Below, in pieces: positions 16,435 through 24,418 of a DNA stretch of 29,514 nucleotides; the first letter of the stretch is position 1; every line of letters starts with the position of its first letter. A model generated the notes under the pieces. The model was not told the DNA's origin, made no database searches, and worked only from the letters and a program-made list of their open reading frames with translations. The stretch comes from a virus. Location: IMG/VR virus record IMGVR_UViG_3300008459_000262, positions 1-29,514 of that record. One strand, written 5' to 3'. The position numbers and the translations under genes are program-made.

Positions 16435-18498
16435 ATGAATTTAGGTCAATACTTAGCAAAACTTATACTAGAAGATGATCAATCATCTATAGAAGATTAC
16501 CAATCCACAATAGCTTTATTCCCAGGTAATTTTAAACCTCCTTATAAGGGACACACAGAGATTGTTAGCAAACTATTAAAAGTAGCTGATCAGGTAGTAG
16601 TATTAATATCTCCTGAAATTAAAGATGGAGTTAGTGCAGATGAAAGTAAAGCAGTGTGGGATTTATATAAACCTGCTCTAGAAGGTTATGTTGAAATTAA
16701 AATATCAGCTTCCAATCCTTTTGATGAAGTTACTAAAGTAATTGAAGATAATCCTGATACTAATTTTATTGTAGCTTTAGGTAATGACAAAATGAATAAA
16801 GTATCAAGCATAGAAAAATATTCAAATGCTAAAGTATTTGATGCTGAAAATGTTGAAGGATCAGAAGCTACTAACTTAAGAATGGCTTTATTAAGTAAAA
16901 ATAATGAAGAAATAGAAAAATATTTACCTGATGGAATATCTGTAGATGAATTTCTTAATGCATTAAATATTAAACCAGCAGAAGAACCACAACCGGAAAC
17001 ACCTCCTGCTCCTCCAGCTGAACCGCCCACACCTGAGCAACCTACAACACCTGAGCAACCGTTACAAGAATCTCCTCCAATTAATTTTGAGGATGAATCA
17101 CCATATGAAGATTATGTAGCACAGAATCGCTCTAAAATAGAAAAAGCAGCAGCTGTATTTAATTTACCAATCCCAGATATGGAATATGCTTTTAATGCTG
17201 GGGGTGAAGTAGTATTAAATGATGATATGTGGAAGGAAATGGAAAATACTAAGTCTTACAATATGAAGACATTAGAAGATGCTATAGCACATTCATTAAA
17301 AATAGGTATCAATCCAAAACCATATATTGATGCTATCAAGAAACAAGAAGATATTCCATTACCTCTTGTATTACAATATGCTCAAGGTAAATATTATTTA
17401 GTTGGAGGTGAAGTTGTATTATCTATCTATAGATCATTAGGTGTAATACCAACTATATTATTAGCTACACTAAATCTACAAACTAAAACACTACCTAAAT
17501 CAATGAATGAAGGTATAGAAGATAGTAGAAAAGAAGCTATAAAAGAGTTTATAAAATATGCTATTAATGAGCTAGGCATACAAAAACCACCCTCAGGTAT
17601 TACTTTATCTAGAGATAATGATAAAGCAAAATCTCGTCGTACATTTGGTACATTTAATCCAAATAATGATAAAATTTGGGTATATGTAGATAATAGAAAC
17701 ATGGCTGATATATTACGTACATTAGCACATGAATTAATACATCGTAAACAAGATGAAGATGGACGTTTAGATCCAAATAGTGGTGAAACGGGTAGTGAAA
17801 TTGAAAATGAAGCAAATGCACAAGCCGGTATATTATTAAGAAAATTCGGTGAACAAAATAATAATATATACGAGGGAAAATATGGTGATCACTTATTTGG
17901 TGATAAAGAATCTGGAGTTAAAATAGGTTGGTACAATGATGAACTAGAAGAAGATACTCCTGCTGAATCAACATTATTTGATCTATTAAAAAAATATGCT
18001 GATTCAGAAGCGGAAACATATTCTAATATTAATTTAGATAATTTAGTTTCTACATTTAAAACAATTAAAAAACAATACCCTGAAATAGGAGAACCTAATG
18101 TAAGTGGGTACATTTATAGAGGTACATCTATACCTGAAGAAAAATTAGCAGAATTAGAAACAAATACTGCAACAGAACAATATAATCAGGGATATATAAT
18201 ACCAGACCAAACATATTCTTCAAGACGTAAAGTTCAATCCTGGAGTACAGAATATTTTCCAGCTGCTGGTTTTGCTGTTACAACAGCAGAACGTAAAGGC
18301 GGAAGACCAGTAATAATGCGAGCTAAAGCAGAAGATGCTGAATTATTCTTTAACCCAAAATTTATGGAAAAACTCAGCACACAACTTGAAGATGAAACAT
18401 TTAATATTACTAGACCTATCCCTGTAGATATAATGGTAATAGAAAACTATAAAGATGAATTTGAAGATATAGAATCAGGTTATTTACATAATAAATAA
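16435..18498 (+). CDS. Polyvalent protein: nucleotidyltransferase + ParB/Srx-like + metallopeptidase + ADP-ribosyltransferase
   Basis: This 687-residue multidomain protein begins with a leader ending LILE (residue 13), then has four modules. (1) About 25-180: a cytidylyltransferase-like nucleotidyltransferase with GNFKPPYKGH (31-40, the HxGH-type motif with H40) and SEATNLR (143-149, like the ISSTxxR motif). (2) A Pro/Glu/Thr linker (about 182-213), then about 220-345 with a ParB/Srx-like segment, IPLPLVLQY and VGGEVVL (323-329). (3) About 355-475: a zincin metallopeptidase, HELIH at 432-436 with E459 in IENEANA as probable third zinc ligand. (4) About 500-687: an R-S-E-type ADP-ribosyltransferase, with R562 in YIYRGTS, S602-W-S-T605 and E652-x-E654. 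The last module recalls T4 Alt, a packaged and injected toxin-like enzyme. Each activity is inferred from motifs; injection from the leader. Confidence 0.88.
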   Translation: MNLGQYLAKLILEDDQSSIEDYQSTIALFPGNFKPPYKGHTEIVSKLLKVADQVVVLISPEIKDGVSADESKAVWDLYKPALEGYVEIKISASNPFDEVTKVIEDNPDTNFIVALGNDKMNKVSSIEKYSNAKVFDAENVEGSEATNLRMALLSKNNEEIEKYLPDGISVDEFLNALNIKPAEEPQPETPPAPPAEPPTPEQPTTPEQPLQESPPINFEDESPYEDYVAQNRSKIEKAAAVFNLPIPDMEYAFNAGGEVVLNDDMWKEMENTKSYNMKTLEDAIAHSLKIGINPKPYIDAIKKQEDIPLPLVLQYAQGKYYLVGGEVVLSIYRSLGVIPTILLATLNLQTKTLPKSMNEGIEDSRKEAIKEFIKYAINELGIQKPPSGITLSRDNDKAKSRRTFGTFNPNNDKIWVYVDNRNMADILRTLAHELIHRKQDEDGRLDPNSGETGSEIENEANAQAGILLRKFGEQNNNIYEGKYGDHLFGDKESGVKIGWYNDELEEDTPAESTLFDLLKKYADSEAETYSNINLDNLVSTFKTIKKQYPEIGEPNVSGYIYRGTSIPEEKLAELETNTATEQYNQGYIIPDQTYSSRRKVQSWSTEYFPAAGFAVTTAERKGGRPVIMRAKAEDAELFFNPKFMEKLSTQLEDETFNITRPIPVDIMVIENYKDEFEDIESGYLHNK

Positions 18499-18507
18499 AA
18501 TTAAGTT

Positions 18508-19086
18508 ATGAGCGATAATTTACTAAAACGCGAATTTAAAACGCGCGACGTACAACGTATGCGCAACATTATTACTAAAAAAACGGGTGATAAAACTGGC
18601 ATACAGGTTGGATATAAAGCGGATCACGTTGATTATAAGGAAGGTGACGTTTGGGAAGAACGTGGTAAAAAATGGACTATTAAAAATGGTTTAAAGCAGA
18701 CTGTAACACGTTTTGATGATATTAAGAAGAAAATATTTGCTCCCATTACATGTCCTAACTGTAATAAACCTATGACTAAAGGACATATTGACAAATATAT
18801 GTTCTCAATCCATCAAAAATGTTCGGATTGTGTATTTGATTATGAAACTAAACTAAAGCGTGAAGGTAAATATGAAGAATATGAGCGTAACACAATTAAA
18901 CAGGGCGTTCAATACCATATTAAAGAGATGGAAGGTGTATTGCTAGAATTACTCATGAATAATTCTGAACAATTTGTTACTGAGAATGGTGAGATTGAGG
19001 AATGGAAAGGTAAAGGTCTCAATAATCAATTCGTGCAAGATATACAGGAGTATATTCAAAAACTTAAGGATACTATAAAGGACTAA
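18508..19086 (+). CDS. Zinc-ribbon hypothetical protein
   Basis: This 192-residue, basic and Glu-rich protein has no leader of the internal-protein type. A zinc ribbon is evident from C82-x2-C85 (CPNCNKPM) and C105-x2-C108 (KCSDC), with a Tyr/His-rich loop between. The N-terminal part (1-80) is basic with a GDVWEERGKKWTIKNG segment; the C-terminal part (115-192) is helical and acidic. I recall similar zinc-ribbon proteins in T4-like phages of marine bacteria, always uncharacterised. A nucleic-acid-binding role is plausible from the ribbon and basic N-terminus. Local base composition near the start is noticeably richer in CG dinucleotides than in neighbouring genes. Confidence 0.82.
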   Translation: MSDNLLKREFKTRDVQRMRNIITKKTGDKTGIQVGYKADHVDYKEGDVWEERGKKWTIKNGLKQTVTRFDDIKKKIFAPITCPNCNKPMTKGHIDKYMFSIHQKCSDCVFDYETKLKREGKYEEYERNTIKQGVQYHIKEMEGVLLELLMNNSEQFVTENGEIEEWKGKGLNNQFVQDIQEYIQKLKDTIKD

Positions 19087-19094
19087 TATTTATT
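19085..19094 (+). promoter_or_regulatory. AATATTTATT motif abutting a stop
   Basis: A copy of the recurring motif overlaps the TAA stop of the zinc-ribbon gene and lies 27 bases before the ATG at 19122. The interpretation is the same as for the other copies and equally uncertain. Confidence 0.32.
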
Positions 19095-19121
19095 AGTAAG
19101 CATAACTATTAAAATTAATCT

Positions 19122-19418
19122 ATGAATATGGATAATAATGTATGGACAGTACTAATCACAGCAATTACAGTTTTTGGAGGTAGTCAAGCGTTTCGTTACT
19201 ATGAAAGACGAGCAATGCATAAAGAAAGAGATGATGATTTTATTCGTCATGATTGTAAAGATCGCATATCTAAATTAGAAGCACTACTAGAAGAATCAGC
19301 ACGTGAAAAAGATGAAATGCGCTCTTTAATCATTAGACTAACATCAGAAGTAGCTGAATTACGTGTTAAAGTTGAGTATCTAACTAATGAAAATACTAAA
19401 TTATCTAAAAATAAATGA
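19122..19418 (+). CDS. Small membrane-anchored coiled-coil protein
   Basis: This 98-residue protein has one N-terminal membrane segment (about residues 7-25, VWTVLITAITVFGGSQAF) followed by a basic stretch (RYYERRAMHKERDDD). A long heptad-like helix follows (about 45-95; KLEALLEESAREKDEM continuing to the end). This one-helix anchor plus coiled-coil layout is seen in holin-associated, spanin-like and lysis-control proteins, but no endolysin is near, so the function is unassigned. MNMD gives two possible starts, 19122 or 19128. Its TGA stop overlaps the ATG of the next, leader-bearing gene (ATGA), one of only two TGA stops in the window. Confidence 0.78.
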   Translation: MNMDNNVWTVLITAITVFGGSQAFRYYERRAMHKERDDDFIRHDCKDRISKLEALLEESAREKDEMRSLIIRLTSEVAELRVKVEYLTNENTKLSKNK

Positions 19419-19672
19419 TAAAGTTAATCGACATATTAAAAGAACATGAAGAGGGGGAAGAATATCCCCCATATATGTTTTCACCAATAGGCTTTGGCTG
19501 TCACGTTTGTAATTACTACTATGTAGAAGATGATAAACATATGTGTAGTAATAAAGAATACCAAAAATATAAAGGTACTGATGAATTAGTTGATGATGAA
19601 GGTAATCAAATTAAAGATCCTTCAAAATGGTGCTCAAATTGGTTTGAACCAAAAACAAATAATAATGATTAA
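19415..19672 (+). CDS. Leader-bearing four-cysteine small protein
   Basis: This 85-residue protein begins with MIKLIDILKE, identical in sequence to the leader of the gene at 13837, so cleavage after E10 by a prohead protease is predicted. The mature 75 residues contain exactly four Cys: C29-x2-C32 (FGCHVCNYYY), C44 and C73 (KWCSNWF). They are set among many Tyr and Trp, a spacing suited to a zinc or iron-sulfur site (a high-potential iron-sulfur-like fold is one possibility). The family is not recognised. The start overlaps the upstream TGA, and its last codons overlap the next leader-bearing gene by eight bases. Virion packaging is inferred. Confidence 0.78.
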   Translation: MIKLIDILKEHEEGEEYPPYMFSPIGFGCHVCNYYYVEDDKHMCSNKEYQKYKGTDELVDDEGNQIKDPSKWCSNWFEPKTNNND

Positions 19673-20357
19673 ACTATCAGAACTATTAAATGAGAATAAA
19701 GTAGACTATTATGTAGATAGAGAAGGAAATCAATTCCAGACTATCGATGTAAATTATCTACAAAATCCTGGTCTAGTAATGGTAAAATATGATAATAGTA
19801 ATGAACCAATAGAATATGAAGGTAACTTTCAAGCAGACTTAAAATCAGGTATTATTAAGCGTTTAGATAGTGAAATTAATGAAGCTTTTTTTATTGGTGA
19901 AAATCAAACTATCACATGTGAAGAATGTGGATGGGAATGGGAATTAGAAGCAGGAGGAGATGATCCATACACTTGCCACAAATGTGGATGTAACAATAGT
20001 GATCAGATGATAGAGGAATATGATGTTGAAAATGCAGATGATATTAAAGAATTTGTCGAATTCATGCGTGAATATCAACAACAACTAAATGAGGCTGATT
20101 GTGACTGTTTACTTGAAGCTGAATATCAAGGCCGTACTGTGCCACTAGGTAAACCAATGCGTGGTGATAGTAAAAAATTTAAAGTATACGTTAAAAACCC
20201 CAAAACAGGTAAAGTTGTTAAAGTAAACTTTGGAGCCAAGGGTATGAACATCAAAAAGAATAATCCAGTAAGACGTAAAGCATTTAGAGCTAGACATAAC
20301 TGTGCCAACCCAGGTCCACGTACTAAAGCAAGATATTGGTCTTGTAGAAAATGGTAA
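19665..20357 (+). CDS. Leader-bearing zinc-ribbon protein with basic C-terminal domain
   Basis: The start is set at 19665 (MIKLSELLNE), although the frame is open 75 bases upstream, because the leader matches its neighbours. The 230-residue protein has a zinc ribbon (C85-x2-C88 and C104-x2-C107, CEECGWEW and CHKCGCNN). Two internal (L/I)-x-E-Ala sites follow: L141-N-E143 and L149-L-E151. The basic C-terminal domain (about 153-230) has KKFKVYVKNPKTGKVVKVNF, RRKAFRARHNC and ARYWSCRKW. I recall this C-terminal domain as a stand-alone conserved phage domain. Three cleavage-type sites suggest that the leader, acidic half and basic domain are separated in the capsid. The basic domain would suit DNA binding. 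These are inferences. Confidence 0.83.
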   Translation: MIKLSELLNENKVDYYVDREGNQFQTIDVNYLQNPGLVMVKYDNSNEPIEYEGNFQADLKSGIIKRLDSEINEAFFIGENQTITCEECGWEWELEAGGDDPYTCHKCGCNNSDQMIEEYDVENADDIKEFVEFMREYQQQLNEADCDCLLEAEYQGRTVPLGKPMRGDSKKFKVYVKNPKTGKVVKVNFGAKGMNIKKNNPVRRKAFRARHNCANPGPRTKARYWSCRKW

Positions 20358-20360
20358 ACA

Positions 20361-20756
20361 ATGATTAAACTACAAGACATATTATTTGAAATGATGCTTG
20401 GCGAAGATCGCTGCAAGCGCATTGCTGATCGCAAATACGATAAACCATCTGCCTATAAGTCAGGTGCTATTGTACGTTGCCGTAAAGGTAATATATGGAA
20501 AGGATTGAAGGAAGACGAGCAACTAGATGAAAAACAAAAAGAAACACTACGCACTTGGTTTAAACGCAAAGGTGCTCCTGGTAAAACAGGCGGTTGGGTA
20601 GATTGTAATACATGTCGCGAAGTAGATGGTAAAACTAAATGTAAACCTTGTGGTAGACAGAAAGGTGAAAAGCGAGCAAAATATCCATCTTGCCGCCCAA
20701 CAGTATCAGCATGTAAACAACCAGGTAAAGGTAAAAAATGGGGTAAAACAAAATAA
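20361..20756 (+). CDS. Leader-bearing basic Cys-rich protein (DUF5872-like)
   Basis: This 131-residue protein begins with MIKLQDILFE, so L8-F-E10 is a predicted prohead-protease site. The mature part is strongly basic. Residues about 14-50 have the pattern CKRIADRKYDKPSAY and GAIVRCRKGNIWKG. Residues about 65-125 have W79-V-D-C82 and C85, C94, C97 and the YPSCRPT segment, which I recall as a conserved phage domain (DUF5872; name from memory). It is three bases from the preceding leader-bearing protein, whose C-terminal domain is similarly basic and ends in Cys/Trp. Together they may be packaged DNA-binding proteins. The function is unknown and the DNA-binding role is inferred from charge. Confidence 0.82.
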   Translation: MIKLQDILFEMMLGEDRCKRIADRKYDKPSAYKSGAIVRCRKGNIWKGLKEDEQLDEKQKETLRTWFKRKGAPGKTGGWVDCNTCREVDGKTKCKPCGRQKGEKRAKYPSCRPTVSACKQPGKGKKWGKTK

Positions 20757-20760
20757 TATA

Positions 20761-23418
20761 ATGAGAGCAATAGATAAATTTATATTACACGTAGTCCATA
20801 ATTGGACAAATGGACTAAATGAAGCTTATAGCGAAAACGCTATTAAAACATTTATTAAGAAATTTAGTGAAGAGGCGGATGACCTTAATATCAGTATATC
20901 AGAAGATCAATTACGAAAATATATTGAACGCTTTGATGTTATAAAAAATTCCCCTAAAATTACTGAAAAAGATTTAGGTAAATACACAATAGGCCAACTA
21001 ATACGTTTAGTTACATCATCAACAGGTGCTGAAACATTAGATGATGAAGAAGACCAAACACCAGATGTAGTATACCAAGATAATGGTGTTACAATATGGA
21101 ATGGTTCTAAAGAAGGTAACTGTATAAACTATGGTAGAGGTGAAAAATGGTGTATTACTAGAGGATCATTTGGTAATTATCGTTATGATTCTTCTAAAGG
21201 CTACCCAACATTCTGGTTAGCTAAGAACTCCAATATATCAGACAGTGATAAATTAAGTTTTGTTGCTATACAGGTTAGAGATGTAGATGATGAGAATAAA
21301 AAGTATGTCTATACTAATAGACAAAACTCTCCATATGAATCATCACCAATGTCTTTTAGTAGATTAATGTCTGAAGTTCCTTGGTTAAATGATGTTCCAA
21401 ATATAAGATCTATATTAAAATATATTAAATTATCTAGTCAAGAAAAGGCAAGTAAAATATATCAAAGAAGTTCTATTAGTATCAGAGAATGGTCTAGATT
21501 ACCATTTAATGTTAAAAAACAATATTTAGTAGCTAGAAAAGACGCAAGTGCTTTATTTAGTGATGTAGAAAGAGAAGAATTTGTTTCAAAATATCTACCA
21601 AAATACCCAGAGTTAGCTAATTTTGTAGCTGTAACTCCTGGTATTATTGATACTATAAGTTTATTAAGGAATTTAGATAAATTTAATAATCAAGATAGAA
21701 GATCAATAACTGCTAATTTAAGAGATAAAATTAAAATTGATTATCTTACATCTGATGAATTATCATTTGATGTTAAAAAATTATTAGTAATACTAGATAA
21801 ATGGAATGTACCTACTACGGACAGATTATATGTTACTAAAGATGGCAGTACGATTGTTAAATTAAAATTTGGAGATGAAATGTCTGTAGGTTTATACCAA
21901 GCCGAAGATGATTACCCAAATGTTAAATTAAATCAACGAACAGCAAAATATTTACTTGAATATCCTAAATTAGATGAATTACCATTCAATAGTTTACTTA
22001 AATTGGCTACTGATGGTGTTATTAGCAATGAATTTATTAAAAAAGTTATTGAGAAAGCCAAATCAGAAGAAAATTCAGCTATTATAGTTAAACCAGTAGA
22101 GGGAGGTGAAATATTAGTGGATGCTAATTCATTCTCATCATACAAGATAGCAGATAATAAAATAACTAAAGTACCATTTACTGATGAAGAGGTACAAGCT
22201 GTCTTAAAAGATGAAAAGGATAATACCTCATTCCAACAAGGCATTGTTAACATAGTTAAAAATTCAGCGGATGCTTATGTAGATATACCTGCATCTATTG
22301 ATAAAGATTCCTTCATATCAATTATAAATTCAACTCCATATAATAGTAGAACATTTACATCCCCTAACGTATCTAGAGAACAAGTAATTCTTGTACCTGA
22401 TGGAGAAAGTGAATATACTTTATTTACAAGACCAACAGGAAATAGCGATATATATAATCTTAATACAGGATTAAATTATGGAAGAAGAGGTGATTGGAGA
22501 GATAGAGATAGTAATGATGGTATGGATGAAGGAGCATGGAGAGCTTATTTTGCATATTTAAGAAATGAAAATATAGTTTACGATGGAAGTAGATTACAAA
22601 ACTGGTTTAGAAGTGCATATGGTAATAATGATAATAAAAGAGGTTGGTTTAGAGCTCAACCACCACTTTCACCAACAGATCAATACGCAATAGCAGTAAC
22701 AAATGATAATTATTATGTTATCAATAAAGCTAATCCACGAGATTCCCTAAAACTAGCAGACTCAGGTAAATTAGTTAAAGCCAATATCCCATCAGCATTA
22801 GCTCGTCAATTATTAGGAGCTACACCAGATGAAGCCACACCTACAGCTCCAGGAGCTCAAGCTCCAGTAGCAGGCGTAACTAGAAGAGGTAGACCAGCAG
22901 GTGTACCTAATGCTCCACAAGCAGCACAACCGGCAGCAGCAGGAGGTGGTGATATAGATGTAGCTAACTTGATGGATGAAACAGGATTAGAAACAGCATT
23001 TATGCGTTTACCACGTGCTGACTACAGACGATTAAATGTAACAACTGGTGTACGTGTTAATCCAAATGGTGATAGAGGTGCTGCTCGCCGTAATAATCAA
23101 TTAGGTGGGGCAGGTAGTGTAGGTCGAGTTATTGAAGTTGGTCCTAGCAAAATATATATTATTCGATTAGCAAATCAACAAATAATTGCCTCTATCAATA
23201 TACAACCAGGTAATAGAAATTATGTATTATTTCCTAATGCTCAAGGTAATGTAATGGTACCAATGAATTCACCATCAGAATTAATGCAGGTATTACAACA
23301 ACGTAACTTAGCTGAGGTACGTAATTATTTAGTACGTGAATATGTTGCTAATAACCCACACCACTTAGATGAAGTAAAAGAAATGCTAAGAAAACACATA
23401 GCTGAAACCCGAAACTAA
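20761..23418 (+). CDS. Large (885 aa) putative internal virion protein
   Basis: The start is at 20761 (MRAIDKFILHVVHNW); the frame is open further upstream, but that part only overlaps the preceding gene out of frame. The N-terminus is an amphipathic helix ending L19-N-E21-Ala, a good prohead-protease site. Residues about 100-215 contain a Cys/Trp-rich domain with GNCINYGRGEKWCITRGSFG (about 119-138) and YPTFWLAKN, which I recall from other large phage proteins without known function. A long beta/alpha middle follows, then an Ala/Pro/Gly-rich linker (about 695-735) and a separate C-terminal domain (about 740-885). Size, leader and position suggest a packaged protein like other leader-bearing genes here. 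No catalytic motif is recognised. Confidence 0.82.
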   Translation: MRAIDKFILHVVHNWTNGLNEAYSENAIKTFIKKFSEEADDLNISISEDQLRKYIERFDVIKNSPKITEKDLGKYTIGQLIRLVTSSTGAETLDDEEDQTPDVVYQDNGVTIWNGSKEGNCINYGRGEKWCITRGSFGNYRYDSSKGYPTFWLAKNSNISDSDKLSFVAIQVRDVDDENKKYVYTNRQNSPYESSPMSFSRLMSEVPWLNDVPNIRSILKYIKLSSQEKASKIYQRSSISIREWSRLPFNVKKQYLVARKDASALFSDVEREEFVSKYLPKYPELANFVAVTPGIIDTISLLRNLDKFNNQDRRSITANLRDKIKIDYLTSDELSFDVKKLLVILDKWNVPTTDRLYVTKDGSTIVKLKFGDEMSVGLYQAEDDYPNVKLNQRTAKYLLEYPKLDELPFNSLLKLATDGVISNEFIKKVIEKAKSEENSAIIVKPVEGGEILVDANSFSSYKIADNKITKVPFTDEEVQAVLKDEKDNTSFQQGIVNIVKNSADAYVDIPASIDKDSFISIINSTPYNSRTFTSPNVSREQVILVPDGESEYTLFTRPTGNSDIYNLNTGLNYGRRGDWRDRDSNDGMDEGAWRAYFAYLRNENIVYDGSRLQNWFRSAYGNNDNKRGWFRAQPPLSPTDQYAIAVTNDNYYVINKANPRDSLKLADSGKLVKANIPSALARQLLGATPDEATPTAPGAQAPVAGVTRRGRPAGVPNAPQAAQPAAAGGGDIDVANLMDETGLETAFMRLPRADYRRLNVTTGVRVNPNGDRGAARRNNQLGGAGSVGRVIEVGPSKIYIIRLANQQIIASINIQPGNRNYVLFPNAQGNVMVPMNSPSELMQVLQQRNLAEVRNYLVREYVANNPHHLDEVKEMLRKHIAETRN

Positions 23419-23419
23419 T

Positions 23420-23429
23420 AATATTTATA
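23420..23429 (+). promoter_or_regulatory. AATATTTATA intergenic motif
   Basis: A copy of the recurring motif begins one base after the stop of the 885-residue gene and lies 18 bases before the ATG at 23448, the same spacing as at 4884 and 16408. An A-run (ATAAAAAACA) precedes the ATG. Confidence 0.38.
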
Positions 23430-23447
23430 CATATAATATAAAAAACA

Positions 23448-24032
23448 ATGAATCAACACGCATTACGTCTATTTGTACGCAGTCTTATAATGGAGGCTAA
23501 AGAAAAAAAGACTGAAAAAGAGTCTAAAAAACCAATGAAAAAAGAAGAAAAAGCTCCAAAAAGCTCTGGTAAATTAGTTGATCTTAAAAAAGAGCTTGCT
23601 GCTAAAAAAGAAGCTCTTAGTAAAGTAGAAGAATATAAAGATAATTTACAAGCTGCTAAATTTGCTGAAAAAGTTGGTGGTGAAGAATTTGCTGAAAGAA
23701 GTGGATTTGCTAAAGAATTAAATTCTCTTAATGCAAAGGGAATTGCTTTAGAACAAGAAGTTGAAAATACTATTACTAAAATCAAAGACGAAATTACGGC
23801 TCTTGAAGAAAAAACATTAACTGAAATCAATAAGATTAAAGAAATGATGGGGCTTGAATATGAGGATGGACAGAAAGATATAGTAGATGAAAAGAAAAAA
23901 ATGACATCTGCTCAAAAAGCCAAGAAAGAAGATATCGTAAAAGGTATGAAAAAATCAGATAGCTTTGGTAAATCTAAAAACGAAAAAAACAAAATGTACG
24001 CTACAGCTACTAAATTAGCTACTAAAAAATAA
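23448..24032 (+). CDS. Lys/Glu-rich coiled-coil internal or scaffold-like protein
   Basis: This is a 194-residue, highly charged protein. Its N-terminal helix ends L13-I-M-E16-Ala, matching the prohead-protease pattern (I-M-E then Ala). The rest is Lys/Glu/Ala-rich helix with coiled-coil character (about 45-130, LKKELAAKKEALSKVEEYK), then INKIKEMMGLE and a basic C-terminus ending in a Lys-rich tail. Composition resembles phage internal proteins (T4 IPIII) or the scaffolding core, both cut by gp21. It starts a sub-cluster of small proteins. The core-scaffold gene normally lies beside capsid genes, which are absent here, so an accessory internal protein is more likely. Confidence 0.82.
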   Translation: MNQHALRLFVRSLIMEAKEKKTEKESKKPMKKEEKAPKSSGKLVDLKKELAAKKEALSKVEEYKDNLQAAKFAEKVGGEEFAERSGFAKELNSLNAKGIALEQEVENTITKIKDEITALEEKTLTEINKIKEMMGLEYEDGQKDIVDEKKKMTSAQKAKKEDIVKGMKKSDSFGKSKNEKNKMYATATKLATKK

Positions 24033-24037
24033 TAATA

Positions 24038-24418
24038 ATGGAACAAAATAACCCAGTAGTAGGACAATTCGTATCAACATTGATGGCTTCACGTACGCAA
24101 GCTCATATATTCCATCTTCAAACACCTTCATTTGCTGCTCACACAGCTTTACAATTATATTATGAAGGTATTATACCTTTAACAGATGGCTTTGTTGAAT
24201 CATACCAAGGTAAACATGGTATTATTACTGGATATGGTAATATTGCATTGCAAGAATACCAAAGTTGCGAAGCAATAATTATGTTTTTTGAAACACTTTG
24301 TATGTATATTGAAAAAAGTAGAGGAATGGTTTGTCAAGATTCATATCTTCAAAATCAAATTGATACAATTGTTGAATTAATCAAATCTACAATCTATAAA
24401 TTACGCTTTTTAAAATGA
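24038..24418 (+). CDS. Dps/ferritin-like helical protein (DUF5856-like)
   Basis: This 126-residue helical protein lacks the leader. Residues 19-35 read RTQAHIFHLQTPSFAAH. The pattern H26-x-x-T-x-x-F-x-x-H35 is similar to the Dps signature (H-W-x-V-x-G-x-x-F-x-x-x-H), and acidic residues follow at about 50-54 (LTDGFVESYQG). Dps proteins are four-helix ferritin-like proteins that oxidise iron and bind DNA. I recall this phage family as DUF5856 (from memory). The length is shorter than typical Dps (about 160), so it may be only a ferritin-fold relative without ferroxidase activity. Its TGA stop overlaps the next leader-bearing ATG. Confidence 0.8.
   Translation: MEQNNPVVGQFVSTLMASRTQAHIFHLQTPSFAAHTALQLYYEGIIPLTDGFVESYQGKHGIITGYGNIALQEYQSCEAIIMFFETLCMYIEKSRGMVCQDSYLQNQIDTIVELIKSTIYKLRFLK

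Noticed and set aside
20626-20760. Upstream extension of the 885-residue gene
   Set aside because: It overlaps the preceding basic Cys-rich gene in another frame and would bury the leader. The start at 20761 gives a leader ending LNE-Ala.
20126-20770. Overlapping minus-strand frames opposite 19665 and 20361
   Set aside because: They are opposite the Cys-rich leader-bearing genes, whose leaders and Cys spacing are clear. The minus frames are Leu/Pro/Ser-rich antisense.
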